Shown in pieces: positions 1-6,155 of a stretch of DNA of 9,079 bases (the stretch's first letter is position 1; the number at the start of each line of letters is the position of its first letter). Source of the stretch: Ignatzschineria sp. Lineage in GTDB: Bacteria > Pseudomonadota > Gammaproteobacteria > Cardiobacteriales > Wohlfahrtiimonadaceae. The notes beneath the pieces were generated by a model that ran no database searches, was not told the DNA's origin, and saw only the letters and a program-made list of their open reading frames with translations. The stretch spans positions 1 to 9,079 of the forward strand of contig JASLEF010000157.1 of assembly GCA_030151245.1 (NCBI GenBank). Reading direction: 5' to 3'. A program made the position numbers and the translations under genes.

Positions 1-699
1 TTTAAGATTGAGATTAAAGCTGATGCAACGCCGGTAACAGAGGTGGATATTGCGGTAGAGAAAGCAATCTATGACCATATCTCTCAAGCTTTCCCTGATC
101 ATGGATTCTATGGGGAAGAGAGCGGTCAGAAAAATATGAACTCAGACTTTATCTGGTTGATCGATCCGATCGATGGTACAAAAGCATTTGTGCGTCGTCG
201 TCCTCTCTTCTCCTGTCAAATTGCGTTGATGTATAAAGGGGAGATTGTATTAGGGGTCTCTACTGCGCCCTGTTTCAATGGGGGTGAGCGTATCTATGCC
301 CTAAAAGGGAAAGGGGCATTTTTAGAGGGTAAAAAGATCTCTGTGAGCGATATTGATCAATTCTCGCAAGCAGTCTTCTCTTCTGGAAATCTTAAGCGCT
401 TAACACAAAACCCTGAAAATTGGCGCAATTATGGCAAATTGGTTGGGCAGATGAACTCAACACGAGGGTTTGGCGATTTCTTGCAATATCACTTCTTAGC
501 GACAGGTAAGGTGGATATTATTGTGGAATCGGATGTTAATATTCTCGACATTGCCGCACTCTCTATTATTGTCAATGAAGCAGGTGGCGTGATGACGACG
601 CTCGATGGTCAAGCGATCGATCTAGATGTTACGACGATTCTTGCCGCAACGCCGGGGCTTCATCAGCAAGTATTAGATCTTCTTCAATATTCCGCTTAG
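1..699 (+). CDS. HisN-like histidinol-phosphatase / inositol monophosphatase family protein (5' partial)
   Basis: The reading frame is open from base 1, so the true start lies upstream; 232 residues are visible and roughly 25-35 are probably missing. It belongs to the Mg2+-dependent inositol monophosphatase family. Metal-site motifs are present: GEES at fragment residues 38-41, DPIDGT at 55-60 and ILDIAAL with its Asp near 183. The stretch RGFGDF...FLATGKVDI and the following EAGG are typical of the HisN branch, which hydrolyses L-histidinol phosphate to L-histidinol in histidine synthesis. Family members also include inositol-1-phosphatases and nucleotide phosphatases, so substrate is inferred. 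No signal peptide is visible, so it is presumably cytoplasmic. A GTG at 43 could start an ORF, but it would cut off the conserved KADATPVTE segment and is not the start. The next gene begins 19 bases after the stop, suggesting one operon. Confidence 0.85.
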   Translation, partial: FKIEIKADATPVTEVDIAVEKAIYDHISQAFPDHGFYGEESGQKNMNSDFIWLIDPIDGTKAFVRRRPLFSCQIALMYKGEIVLGVSTAPCFNGGERIYALKGKGAFLEGKKISVSDIDQFSQAVFSSGNLKRLTQNPENWRNYGKLVGQMNSTRGFGDFLQYHFLATGKVDIIVESDVNILDIAALSIIVNEAGGVMTTLDGQAIDLDVTTILAATPGLHQQVLDLLQYSA

Positions 700-718
700 A
701 GTTGAGAGGCGCGTGCCG

Positions 719-1447
719 ATGAAGGTTAAGACAACGCTTAAATTGAAGATCAGAGCGCTAATCAAAGTGATAGGAGTGATGTTGATCCTATCGGCTTGTA
801 GTGCCTACTCAAATGTTCCCTCACCCTCCTATATTTCAGGAGGGCCATTGACGGAGCGACTAAAAAATTATGGCTTAAAACCGGGAGATGAGGTTTTAAT
901 TCGCATCTTTAAAGAGGAAGCGATGCTTGAGGTTTGGATGAAACCAAAGGGGAAGAAAGAGTTTATCCATTTCTCCAATTATCCAATCTGTAACTATTCA
1001 GGAACCTTAGGGCCTAAGATCTATGAAGGGGATTATCAAGCGCCGGAGGGATTTTATCGTGTTGATCGAAAGGCGCTTAATCCCCATAGCCGCTTCTATA
1101 AATCTTTTAACCTCGGCTTCCCGAATAGTTTTGATCGAGCATTAGGGCGGACAGGAAGCTATCTGATGGTACATGGTAAATGTGATTCAGTCGGTTGTTA
1201 TGCGATGACAGATCCGCAAATTGAGGAGATCTATGGGCTTGTTGAGCTTGCGCTAAAAAATGGCCAACCCTATGTTGAAGTGCAGGCTTATCCCTTTAAA
1301 ATGGATAAGTCTAGACTCAATCGGGAGAAGCAATCACTTCACTATGAGTTTTGGGATAACCTGCAAGAGGGATATCAACAATTTGAGCGCTCACGGAGAC
1401 CGCTCGACTATCGTGTCAGTGGTGGACGCTATCTATTTAAGGGATAG
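719..1447 (+). CDS. DpaA/YafK-like L,D-transpeptidase-fold lipoprotein
   Basis: A protein of 242 residues from the ATG at 719. A GAGAGG ribosome site at 704-709 sits 9 bases before this ATG but only 3 before the GTG at 713, so ATG is preferred. The N-terminus is basic, then hydrophobic, and ends in the lipobox LSAC with the lipidated Cys at residue 27, predicting an envelope lipoprotein. The YkuD-type catalytic signature is intact: His152 in VHGKCDSVGCYAMTD with the nucleophile Cys160, followed by an IEEIYGLV helix typical of the YafK subfamily. E. coli YafK (DpaA), of similar length, cleaves the bond between Braun lipoprotein and peptidoglycan; the same role is inferred here, though a cross-linking activity cannot be excluded. 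It lies 19 bases after the HisN-like gene and is probably co-transcribed with it. No membrane-spanning segment is seen beyond the signal peptide. Confidence 0.88.
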   Translation: MKVKTTLKLKIRALIKVIGVMLILSACSAYSNVPSPSYISGGPLTERLKNYGLKPGDEVLIRIFKEEAMLEVWMKPKGKKEFIHFSNYPICNYSGTLGPKIYEGDYQAPEGFYRVDRKALNPHSRFYKSFNLGFPNSFDRALGRTGSYLMVHGKCDSVGCYAMTDPQIEEIYGLVELALKNGQPYVEVQAYPFKMDKSRLNREKQSLHYEFWDNLQEGYQQFERSRRPLDYRVSGGRYLFKG

Positions 1448-1449
1448 AC

Positions 1450-1478
1450 TTGTCAATTGTGAAAATATTTAGTATCTT
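1450..1478 (+). promoter_or_regulatory. Candidate sigma-70 promoter for tRNA-Ser
   Basis: TTGTCA at 1450-1455 (5 of 6 to the -35 consensus) is followed after exactly 17 bases by TATCTT at 1473-1478 (4 of 6 to -10). It begins 3 bases after the stop of the lipoprotein gene and would start a transcript near 1485, about 33 bases before the mature tRNA. The arms CTCAAC (1485-1490) and GTTGAG (1504-1509) could form a small hairpin in the leader removed during maturation. Confidence 0.5.
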
Positions 1479-1517
1479 ATCTGCCTCAACTGAAAAAGAA
1501 TTGGTTGAGAGAAATTA

Positions 1518-1608
1518 GGAAAAGTGGCCGAGTGGTTGAAGGCGTTCGCCTGGAAAGCGGATATACGTTAGTAGCGTATCGAGGGTTCGAATCCCTCCTT
1601 TTCCGCCA
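1518..1608 (+). tRNA. tRNA-Ser (anticodon GGA)
   Basis: A 91-base class II tRNA with encoded CCA. The acceptor arms GGAAAAG (1518-1524) and CTTTTCC (1598-1604) pair perfectly, with discriminator G1605 and CCA at 1606-1608. The anticodon stem TTCGC/GCGGA (1545-1549, 1557-1561) holds the loop CTGGAAA with anticodon GGA at 1552-1554, reading UCC and UCU serine codons. A long variable arm with ATACG/CGTAT stem, characteristic of tRNA-Ser, lies at about 1562-1580. The T arm is GAGGG, TTCGAAT, CCCTC (1581-1597). Confidence 0.97.
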
Positions 1609-1620
1609 TTTTAAGAGTAT

Positions 1621-1646
1621 AAAGCCCTGATTTTTCAGGGCTTTTT
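1621..1646 (+). terminator. Intrinsic terminator of tRNA-Ser
   Basis: A perfect 10-bp stem, AAAGCCCTGA (1621-1630) with TCAGGGCTTT (1635-1644), closes a TTTT loop; the stem's 3' T residues run into further T residues to 1646. It lies 12 bases after the CCA end and ends the tRNA transcript. Confidence 0.9.
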
Positions 1647-1706
1647 CATATGTGGGGTTTTCAGTACCCCCATCATCCTAATATTGAGTATCTTTAAGAT
1701 TCGTAG

Positions 1707-1751
1707 AAAGAGCTAACAGCAAAAAAAAGCAATGCTGTATAGCTCTTTTTT
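1707..1751 (+). terminator. Second tandem intrinsic terminator
   Basis: The left arm AAAGAGCTAACAGCA (1707-1721) pairs with 1733-1748 through 15 base pairs with a single bulged A at 1739. The loop is A-rich and T1746-1751 forms the tail. It may back up the tRNA terminator 60 bases upstream, or end an unrecognised short transcript in 1650-1706. A weaker hairpin, GGGGT/ACCCC at 1654-1670, lies between the two terminators. Confidence 0.8.
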
Positions 1752-2027
1752 ATGCTTATCATTAAGGTTTATTCACTTTTTAGTTTTATCTCTTTCAAAT
1801 CTCTCTATGATACTGTAGAGAATGAGCTAGTAATGAAGGAATCGAAAATATTCTCCATTAATTCTTTACAATTTTCTATCAAAAAGATCTCTATAAAGTG
1901 AAGAGATAGAATCTATTCATACTATTCAGTTAACATTTTAGCTTCGATTAGCTTAGTAGAAGCGCCATTTAGATAATCAGATAACTAGATTATTTTTAAT
2001 AAGTTACAAAAATAGGAAGAGTATTCC
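1752..2027. other. AT-rich intergenic leader with scattered inverted repeats
   Basis: No gene is supported here. Several short inverted repeats occur: TCTCTA/TAGAGA (1802-1807, 1816-1821), ATCTCT/AGAGAT (1887-1892, 1902-1907), and ATAATC/GATTAT (1973-1978, 1988-1993) just upstream of the small membrane protein. TTCACTTT at 1772-1779 is also complementary to AAAGTGAA at 1895-1902. No good -35/-10 pair was found, so where transcription of the next gene starts is unclear. In DNA this AT-rich, some of these repeats will be chance. Confidence 0.4.
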
Positions 2028-2252
2028 ATGGCAGAATATTTGGCAGACCTTTTTTTCTTTGCCTTTTTTTATTGGCCAATCTATCTCATCGTTGCGATTC
2101 TACTCATCTTCCTTATCTATAAGTTTTGGAGAAAAAAGGCAACAATCATGAAGCTTTTACTTGCTGTCTGTGGATTGATCGGTGTGATGATTCTACTCCC
2201 GGCACTTTATGTACTTTTTATGACGATATATGGAGCAATTATCAATATTTAG
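2028..2252 (+). CDS. Small two-helix membrane protein, unknown function
   Basis: A 74-residue protein starting at ATG 2028, with AGGAAG at 2014-2019 placed 8 bases before the start. Two hydrophobic segments are evident: about residues 7-33, rich in Phe, Tyr and Ile, and about 41-66. They flank a basic loop, KFWRKK at 32-37. By the positive-inside rule the loop would be cytoplasmic and both termini outside. There is no signal peptidase site, lipobox or recognisable family motif. Good spacing of the ribosome site, a basic loop and continuous membrane character argue that it is real rather than a chance AT-rich ORF. Two runs of seven T (2050-2056 and 2064-2070) occur within codons 8-15. It stands alone between the tRNA terminators and the promoter of the next gene. 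Function is not recognised. Confidence 0.65.
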   Translation: MAEYLADLFFFAFFYWPIYLIVAILLIFLIYKFWRKKATIMKLLLAVCGLIGVMILLPALYVLFMTIYGAIINI

Positions 2253-2271
2253 AACAGAAATAGAACAGAAA
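2250..2271 (+). repeat. Perfect 11-bp tandem duplication across a stop codon
   Basis: TAGAACAGAAA occurs at 2250-2260 and again immediately at 2261-2271. The first copy begins with the stop codon of the small membrane protein. The duplication therefore does not change that protein, and it may be a recent slippage event. Confidence 0.85.
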
Positions 2272-2389
2272 TTGATTTTCTTAATATAGAAAATATTTAT
2301 TGGAAATCATTTACATTTTTATTTTATTTATATTATTTTTAAACATCTGATGCTTTTGTTTAATTGTTGGTTTTTTGTGTAAATATTGC

Positions 2390-2398
2390 TGATATAAT
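2390..2398 (+). promoter_or_regulatory. Extended -10 promoter for the 556-residue protein gene
   Basis: TGATATAAT combines a perfect TATAAT (2393-2398) with the upstream TG of an extended -10 element. The usual -35 position holds only a T-rich tract, consistent with extended -10 promoters that need little -35 contact. The expected transcription start is near 2405, giving a leader of about 47 bases before ATG 2452. Confidence 0.6.
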
Positions 2399-2409
2399 TT
2401 TAATCCTAG

Positions 2410-2428
2410 TTACAATACAGCATTGTAA
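2410..2428 (+). promoter_or_regulatory. Candidate operator: 7-bp perfect inverted repeat
   Basis: TTACAAT (2410-2416) and ATTGTAA (2422-2428) form a perfect dyad around the 5-base centre ACAGC. It sits 12 bases after the -10 box, overlapping the expected first transcribed bases, which is a classic place for a repressor dimer. It could also form a weak RNA hairpin 24 bases before the start codon. No regulator gene is visible nearby. Confidence 0.45.
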
Positions 2429-2451
2429 ACCAAAATTGATAGGGATAGAGC

Positions 2452-4122
2452 ATGGCATTGAAAAGCTTGTTAGATAACGCTAAAGAGAAGATGTTAACTG
2501 TCTTGGATAATTCGCCTCAAATAGATCTTCCAGAAAATCATCCCCCCGTTATTCTATTTTTTGCTATTTCGGATAGTCAAGAGCGAGCCAATGTTGAAAT
2601 TGCGACAGGAAAAGACTTTGAAGATGCTTGGCGTCAAGGGGTAGATGCCTTAAATCGTTGGCGTCAGAAAAATTGGTTAAAGCCTGTTTGGTTAAGAGTC
2701 GAGATTGTCCGAATGATCGAAGCGCTTGAATGGAGTGATTTTCAACAAAGGCTCTCTAGAACTAAAAGAAGCTATTTTCGCTATGGAATTGCTTTTACAG
2801 AAGATTTTAAAAGAGCACTTCTAGAACATGAGCTCTATGGAAATGCAATTTTGTACCATTCCGATAGCTCAGTTGCTATTGCTAATGAAAAAAATTTAAA
2901 AAGTTATACGCGGAAACGCTTTAGAAGAGAGCTCAATTGGCCTCAATCAAATGAGGAGATAATCTATCGTTTTAAAACGTATGCTGTTTTTACAGACGGA
3001 CAAGCAAGTTATGAGATAGAGCCTGAAGGGCGGAATAGAGGTTATCGCATCATCGATCAGTGGGATCATGAAGTTGTCACGGAGATTATCCATAAAAGTA
3101 CCGATTATTTAGCAAAGCAGGTTAAATCGAATGGTTTTTATCATTATGGTTGGTTCCCCTGTTTTGATCGACCGATTCCGACCTATAATGCATTACGCCA
3201 TGCTAGTTCTACCTACGCACTATTGGAAGGATGGGAGGTTTGCCAAAAGCCGGAGCAGAAGCAAGCGATTGATCGTGCTTTAGATTATTTAGAGAAAGAA
3301 TTGATCAAAGTTGAAACATTACCGAATGGAGCAAAGGCAGCTTTTCTTGTAGATGTGGGTAATGAGCTTAAGCTTGGTGGCAATGCGGTTTCCATTTTAG
3401 CTTATGCAAAATATACAGAGATTACCGGCGATAAGCGCTACTTAGAATTAATGGAGCATTTAGCAAATGGTATTCTCTTTATGCAACAAGAGAATGGTCG
3501 CTATCTTCATGTACTCAACTATCCAGAATTAACAGTAAAAGCAGAAAATCGAACCATCTATTACGATGGTGAAGCCGCTTTTGGTTTAATGCGTCTTTAT
3601 GGGATTACCAAAGATCCCCGTTGGCTAGCATCGGTAGAAAAGGCGTTTGATTACTTTATTGCGAATAAGCATTGGGAGGCTCATGATCATTGGCAAAGCT
3701 ATTGTGTCAATGAGTTAACTCTCTATAATCCAGACCCTAAATACTATCAATTTGGATTAGATAACGTTCGTGATCACCTCGATTTTGTTCTCAATCGTAT
3801 TACCACATTCCCTACATTGTTAGAGCTGATGATGGCAGCTGAACGGATGATATCGCGAATGCGGCAGGATGAAAGGGTATCTCATTTATTGGAAGGATTT
3901 GATATTGATAAATTCTATCAAGCCTTGGAATATCGGGCGCGTTATCTAATAAATGGTTTCTTCTACCCAGAAGTTGCAATGTTCTTCAAAAATCCTCGTA
4001 AAATTCTCGATGGTTTCTTTATTCGCCACCATGCTTTTCGTGTTCGGATCGATGATGTGGAGCATTATCTCTCAGGGTTTGTGGCATATCGGAAGTATTT
4101 GGAGAGAGTGAATAAAAGCTAG
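2452..4122 (+). CDS. Unrecognised 556-residue protein with alpha/alpha-barrel-like C-terminal half, probably glycan-related
   Basis: Starts at ATG 2452 with AGGGA at 2441-2445, 6 bases upstream. There is no signal peptide or membrane span, so it is likely cytoplasmic or peripheral. Residues 1 to about 200 form an unrecognised mixed domain with a basic patch (RTKRSYFRYG at 103-112, KSYTRKRFRRE at 150-160). Residues about 205-480 consist of paired helices with aromatic and acidic loop motifs: FYHYGWFPCFDRP (229-241), GGNAVSILAY (309-318), ITGDKRYLELM (324-334), YYDGEAAFGLMRLY (370-383) and WEAHDHWQSY...NELT (408-423). This pattern resembles six-hairpin glycosidases and glucuronyl C5-epimerase-like barrels, so action on a sugar is inferred; substrate and reaction are unknown. 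The last 80 residues are also helical. The glycosyltransferase that follows on the same strand supports a role in surface polysaccharide synthesis. GC is about 40-43% in rows counted by eye. Confidence 0.6.
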   Translation: MALKSLLDNAKEKMLTVLDNSPQIDLPENHPPVILFFAISDSQERANVEIATGKDFEDAWRQGVDALNRWRQKNWLKPVWLRVEIVRMIEALEWSDFQQRLSRTKRSYFRYGIAFTEDFKRALLEHELYGNAILYHSDSSVAIANEKNLKSYTRKRFRRELNWPQSNEEIIYRFKTYAVFTDGQASYEIEPEGRNRGYRIIDQWDHEVVTEIIHKSTDYLAKQVKSNGFYHYGWFPCFDRPIPTYNALRHASSTYALLEGWEVCQKPEQKQAIDRALDYLEKELIKVETLPNGAKAAFLVDVGNELKLGGNAVSILAYAKYTEITGDKRYLELMEHLANGILFMQQENGRYLHVLNYPELTVKAENRTIYYDGEAAFGLMRLYGITKDPRWLASVEKAFDYFIANKHWEAHDHWQSYCVNELTLYNPDPKYYQFGLDNVRDHLDFVLNRITTFPTLLELMMAAERMISRMRQDERVSHLLEGFDIDKFYQALEYRARYLINGFFYPEVAMFFKNPRKILDGFFIRHHAFRVRIDDVEHYLSGFVAYRKYLERVNKS

Positions 4123-4141
4123 ATTTACAAATAATTAACTT

Positions 4142-4192
4142 TGAAAGTAAATTGTTTGGGTTTCGTGTTGTATTCTAAGTGAAAGTAAATTG
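4142..4192 (+). repeat. 13-bp direct repeat in the gap before the glycosyltransferase
   Basis: TGAAAGTAAATTG occurs exactly at 4142-4154 and 4180-4192, with start points 38 bases apart. The repeats lie in the 191-base gap between the two glycan genes, about 120-170 bases upstream of ATG 4314. They could be paired regulator-binding sites or a remnant of a local duplication. No convincing terminator or promoter was found in this gap; a 7-bp AT-rich hairpin (4193-4199 with 4212-4218) is weak. Confidence 0.55.
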
Positions 4193-4313
4193 CATAAAAA
4201 TATCACAATAATTTTATGTTGCTTTTTATATTGAGAAGCTTTGTGTCATATAGATATCGTTTTTTATGGATAGAGGATATCTTTTATTGTTTTTTTATTA
4301 AAGTGAGTAGTGC

Positions 4314-5621
4314 ATGGGTAAGTTTGATATCTCTATAATTATACCTCTTTACAATAGAGAGCGATTAATTACACGCTGTTTGGATGCGATTGCTTCACAG
4401 ACTTTATCTCAGGAGCAATATGAAGTTTTGGTTATAGATGATTGCTCAACAGATAACAGCCTTGATGTTGTAAAATCGTATAAAAAAATCAAAAATTTAG
4501 TCGTTACTTCACTGCCAGAGAATTCAGGTGGGGCTTCTAAGCCTAGAAATAGTGGGATAGAAATGGCAAAAGGGCGCTACATCATTTTTATTGATAGTGA
4601 CGATATAATTGCTGAAGATGCCTTAAAGTTAGCCTTGGATTTGGCTTTAAAAGGTGATCTGGATATGGTTGTTATCCCTATAATATTTGGAACTGAAAGA
4701 AAACCATATACTACTCTTTTTGAAGACTACCCTGATGGAATTGAAAAAGCTTATTTTTCTAAAGATAAACAATTAGGATCGTTAGTGTTTTTGAACCCAG
4801 GAATAATTGGAAGATTATATCGTTCTAGTTTGCTCCAGAATACGGGGATTCGATTTAGTGAAAAGATGAAAATTTATGAAGATACTCTCTTTTCGCGTTT
4901 TATTTTTTCTGTTTCTGAAACATTTGGCATGGTTCCGATTGAAAAAGCTCATTATTATCCTGAGCCAGTAACAAATTCAGCAAATCTCTCTTTAATTAGA
5001 CGAACGATTGATAGTTGTTTGCCTTATTTATTAGAAACCATTCGAATGTGTAATGAAATTTCTGATGATGCTATTTCTCATAATAAAAAGTTGCGTATTA
5101 TAAATAACTCTTTTTGTCGCAATAATATTTTTAAAATTCTGAATAAGCCGGAGGGATATAAGGCTTTAGCTCCTTATCTTTATTTATTACTACCATATCT
5201 TTATGAAAAAGGGGTTAGAGAGAAGGCGAAAGATTTGATTCGGAATGTATGTTTGGTAGCCTCTCAACAGTCAGCTATCCTTTTAGCAACACAATATTTT
5301 AAGCAATATCAGCAATTAGATTCTAATGCAAAAAATTTTGAGAAAGCATGGATATGGCAAAGTTGTACATTAGTGCTAGATTTTAAAATAGATAGCTATC
5401 TATTTGGTATTGATATTTCTCCTGAAAAAAATGGATATCAGTTAGTAGAACTTGTACTCAGAGGAAAAGCTCAACAACTAGCGGTGGACTGGTCTTTACT
5501 TGGCAGAAAAAATGGGCATCGCGTTATGCTTTTTCATCATTTAGCACATGAAGGTTTAGAACCTATTTTTGGGAGAATACTTGGACTTCTTAGAGTGTTG
5601 AGAAGACAACTTAAAATATAA
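4314..5621 (+). CDS. Family 2 (GT-A) glycosyltransferase
   Basis: A 435-residue protein with an N-terminal GT-A nucleotide-sugar domain. It begins ISIIIPLYNRERLI, then has IDDCSTD at 41-47, the acceptor-loop motif GGASKPRNSG at 72-81 and the metal-binding DSDD at 94-97. These are typical of GT2 enzymes that build capsules, O-antigens or related surface glycans at the cytoplasmic face of the membrane; donor and acceptor sugars cannot be read from sequence. About 200 C-terminal residues are helical, not recognised, and end in a basic amphipathic tail that may contact the membrane. There is no transmembrane helix. The ribosome site is weak (AAGTGAG, 4301-4307), and a run of seven T lies at 4290-4296. 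Rows counted by eye are only 25-32% GC, against 42-48% in the HisN-like gene, suggesting separate acquisition. Confidence 0.88.
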   Translation: MGKFDISIIIPLYNRERLITRCLDAIASQTLSQEQYEVLVIDDCSTDNSLDVVKSYKKIKNLVVTSLPENSGGASKPRNSGIEMAKGRYIIFIDSDDIIAEDALKLALDLALKGDLDMVVIPIIFGTERKPYTTLFEDYPDGIEKAYFSKDKQLGSLVFLNPGIIGRLYRSSLLQNTGIRFSEKMKIYEDTLFSRFIFSVSETFGMVPIEKAHYYPEPVTNSANLSLIRRTIDSCLPYLLETIRMCNEISDDAISHNKKLRIINNSFCRNNIFKILNKPEGYKALAPYLYLLLPYLYEKGVREKAKDLIRNVCLVASQQSAILLATQYFKQYQQLDSNAKNFEKAWIWQSCTLVLDFKIDSYLFGIDISPEKNGYQLVELVLRGKAQQLAVDWSLLGRKNGHRVMLFHHLAHEGLEPIFGRILGLLRVLRRQLKI

Positions 5622-5699
5622 TATTAACGAGGTAGTATAATTTATAAAGCAACAAAACAAGTTTATATGTCTCGCAAAGATGCGTAATTGTATGCTTGA

Positions 5700-5717
5700 A
5701 AAATAAAATTTTATTTT
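5700..5717. repeat. Perfect 18-bp AT-only palindrome
   Basis: AAATAAAAT joined to ATTTTATTT-type symmetry gives a perfect palindrome centred between 5708 and 5709, lying 79 bases after the glycosyltransferase stop. It contains no G or C, so it would be a poor terminator. It may be a cruciform-prone or protein-binding site, or chance in AT-rich DNA. Confidence 0.45.
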
Positions 5718-6099
5718 GCTTCTGGTATTATCCCTTTATATCAAATTATATAGGGATAGATTTATCCTTAACCAAGAAAAAGAGCATTCTAGCGTTGTTG
5801 TTTTCGAAATCAATGCTGCAATGAGGAACTGGATGAATTCTAAGAGAGCCACCGCCCCTGTGAGAGAGTCTTGGGAAAAGGTAACAAGAAGGATGCATCA
5901 CCTTCTGTGTGATAAGACAAATATTTCTACATGGGATTTCAATTTATCTATAAATTAAGTTTTGAAGTTTAAGCCATTACTCTTATTAACAGTTTCTCAA
6001 GAGTTATCGAGCATTGCCTTTGAAGGGGATTGCTAAATTTTACCGAATGATATTTATCGGATACCAAGGATAGGGCTTAATGCTTTATCCCACTATTAG
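5716..6099 (+). pseudogene. Possible decayed reading frame, unidentified
   Basis: One frame stays open from the TTG at 5716 to a TAA at 5956-5958. It then continues as plausible protein through a second stop (6034-6036) to a TAG at 6097-6099, only 17 bases before a strong terminator. The first part is 80 residues with hydrophobic then basic composition (for example NWMNSKRATAPVRESWEKV). The later part reads ELSSIAFEGD and IYRIPRIGLNALSHY. There is no ribosome site or good start codon for an intact gene. Only two internal stops in about 127 codons, in AT-rich DNA and ending at a terminator, suggest the eroded 3' end of a former gene. No family is recognised and chance remains quite possible. 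Confidence 0.25.
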
Positions 6100-6116
6100 A
6101 TCATTGACTTTATCTG

Positions 6117-6155
6117 AAGCTGATTTCTGGTCATACAGAAGTCAGCTTTTATTTT
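6117..6155 (+). terminator. Strong intrinsic terminator
   Basis: AAGCTGATTTCTG (6117-6129) pairs with CAGAAGTCAGCTT (6136-6148) over 13 pairs, including one T/G wobble, around the 6-base loop GTCATA. It is followed by TTATTTT. It points along the + strand and lies 500 bases from the nearest intact upstream gene, so it may have served the decayed frame or an RNA in 5640-6116. Confidence 0.85.

Noticed and set aside
1260..1472. 70-codon + strand ORF overlapping the lipoprotein gene
   Set aside because: It is an alternative frame of a well-supported gene with catalytic motifs, has no ribosome site and no recognisable protein features.
1777..1908. Possible CRISPR-like or interspersed repeat array in the AT-rich spacer
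   Set aside because: The TCTCT-type words are short, irregularly spaced and inconsistent in orientation; no repeat-spacer periodicity exists.
4193..4225. Possible terminator after the 556-residue gene (CATAAAA/TTTTATG)
   Set aside because: The stem has 7 pairs, almost all A-T, with a 12-base loop, too weak to call a terminator.
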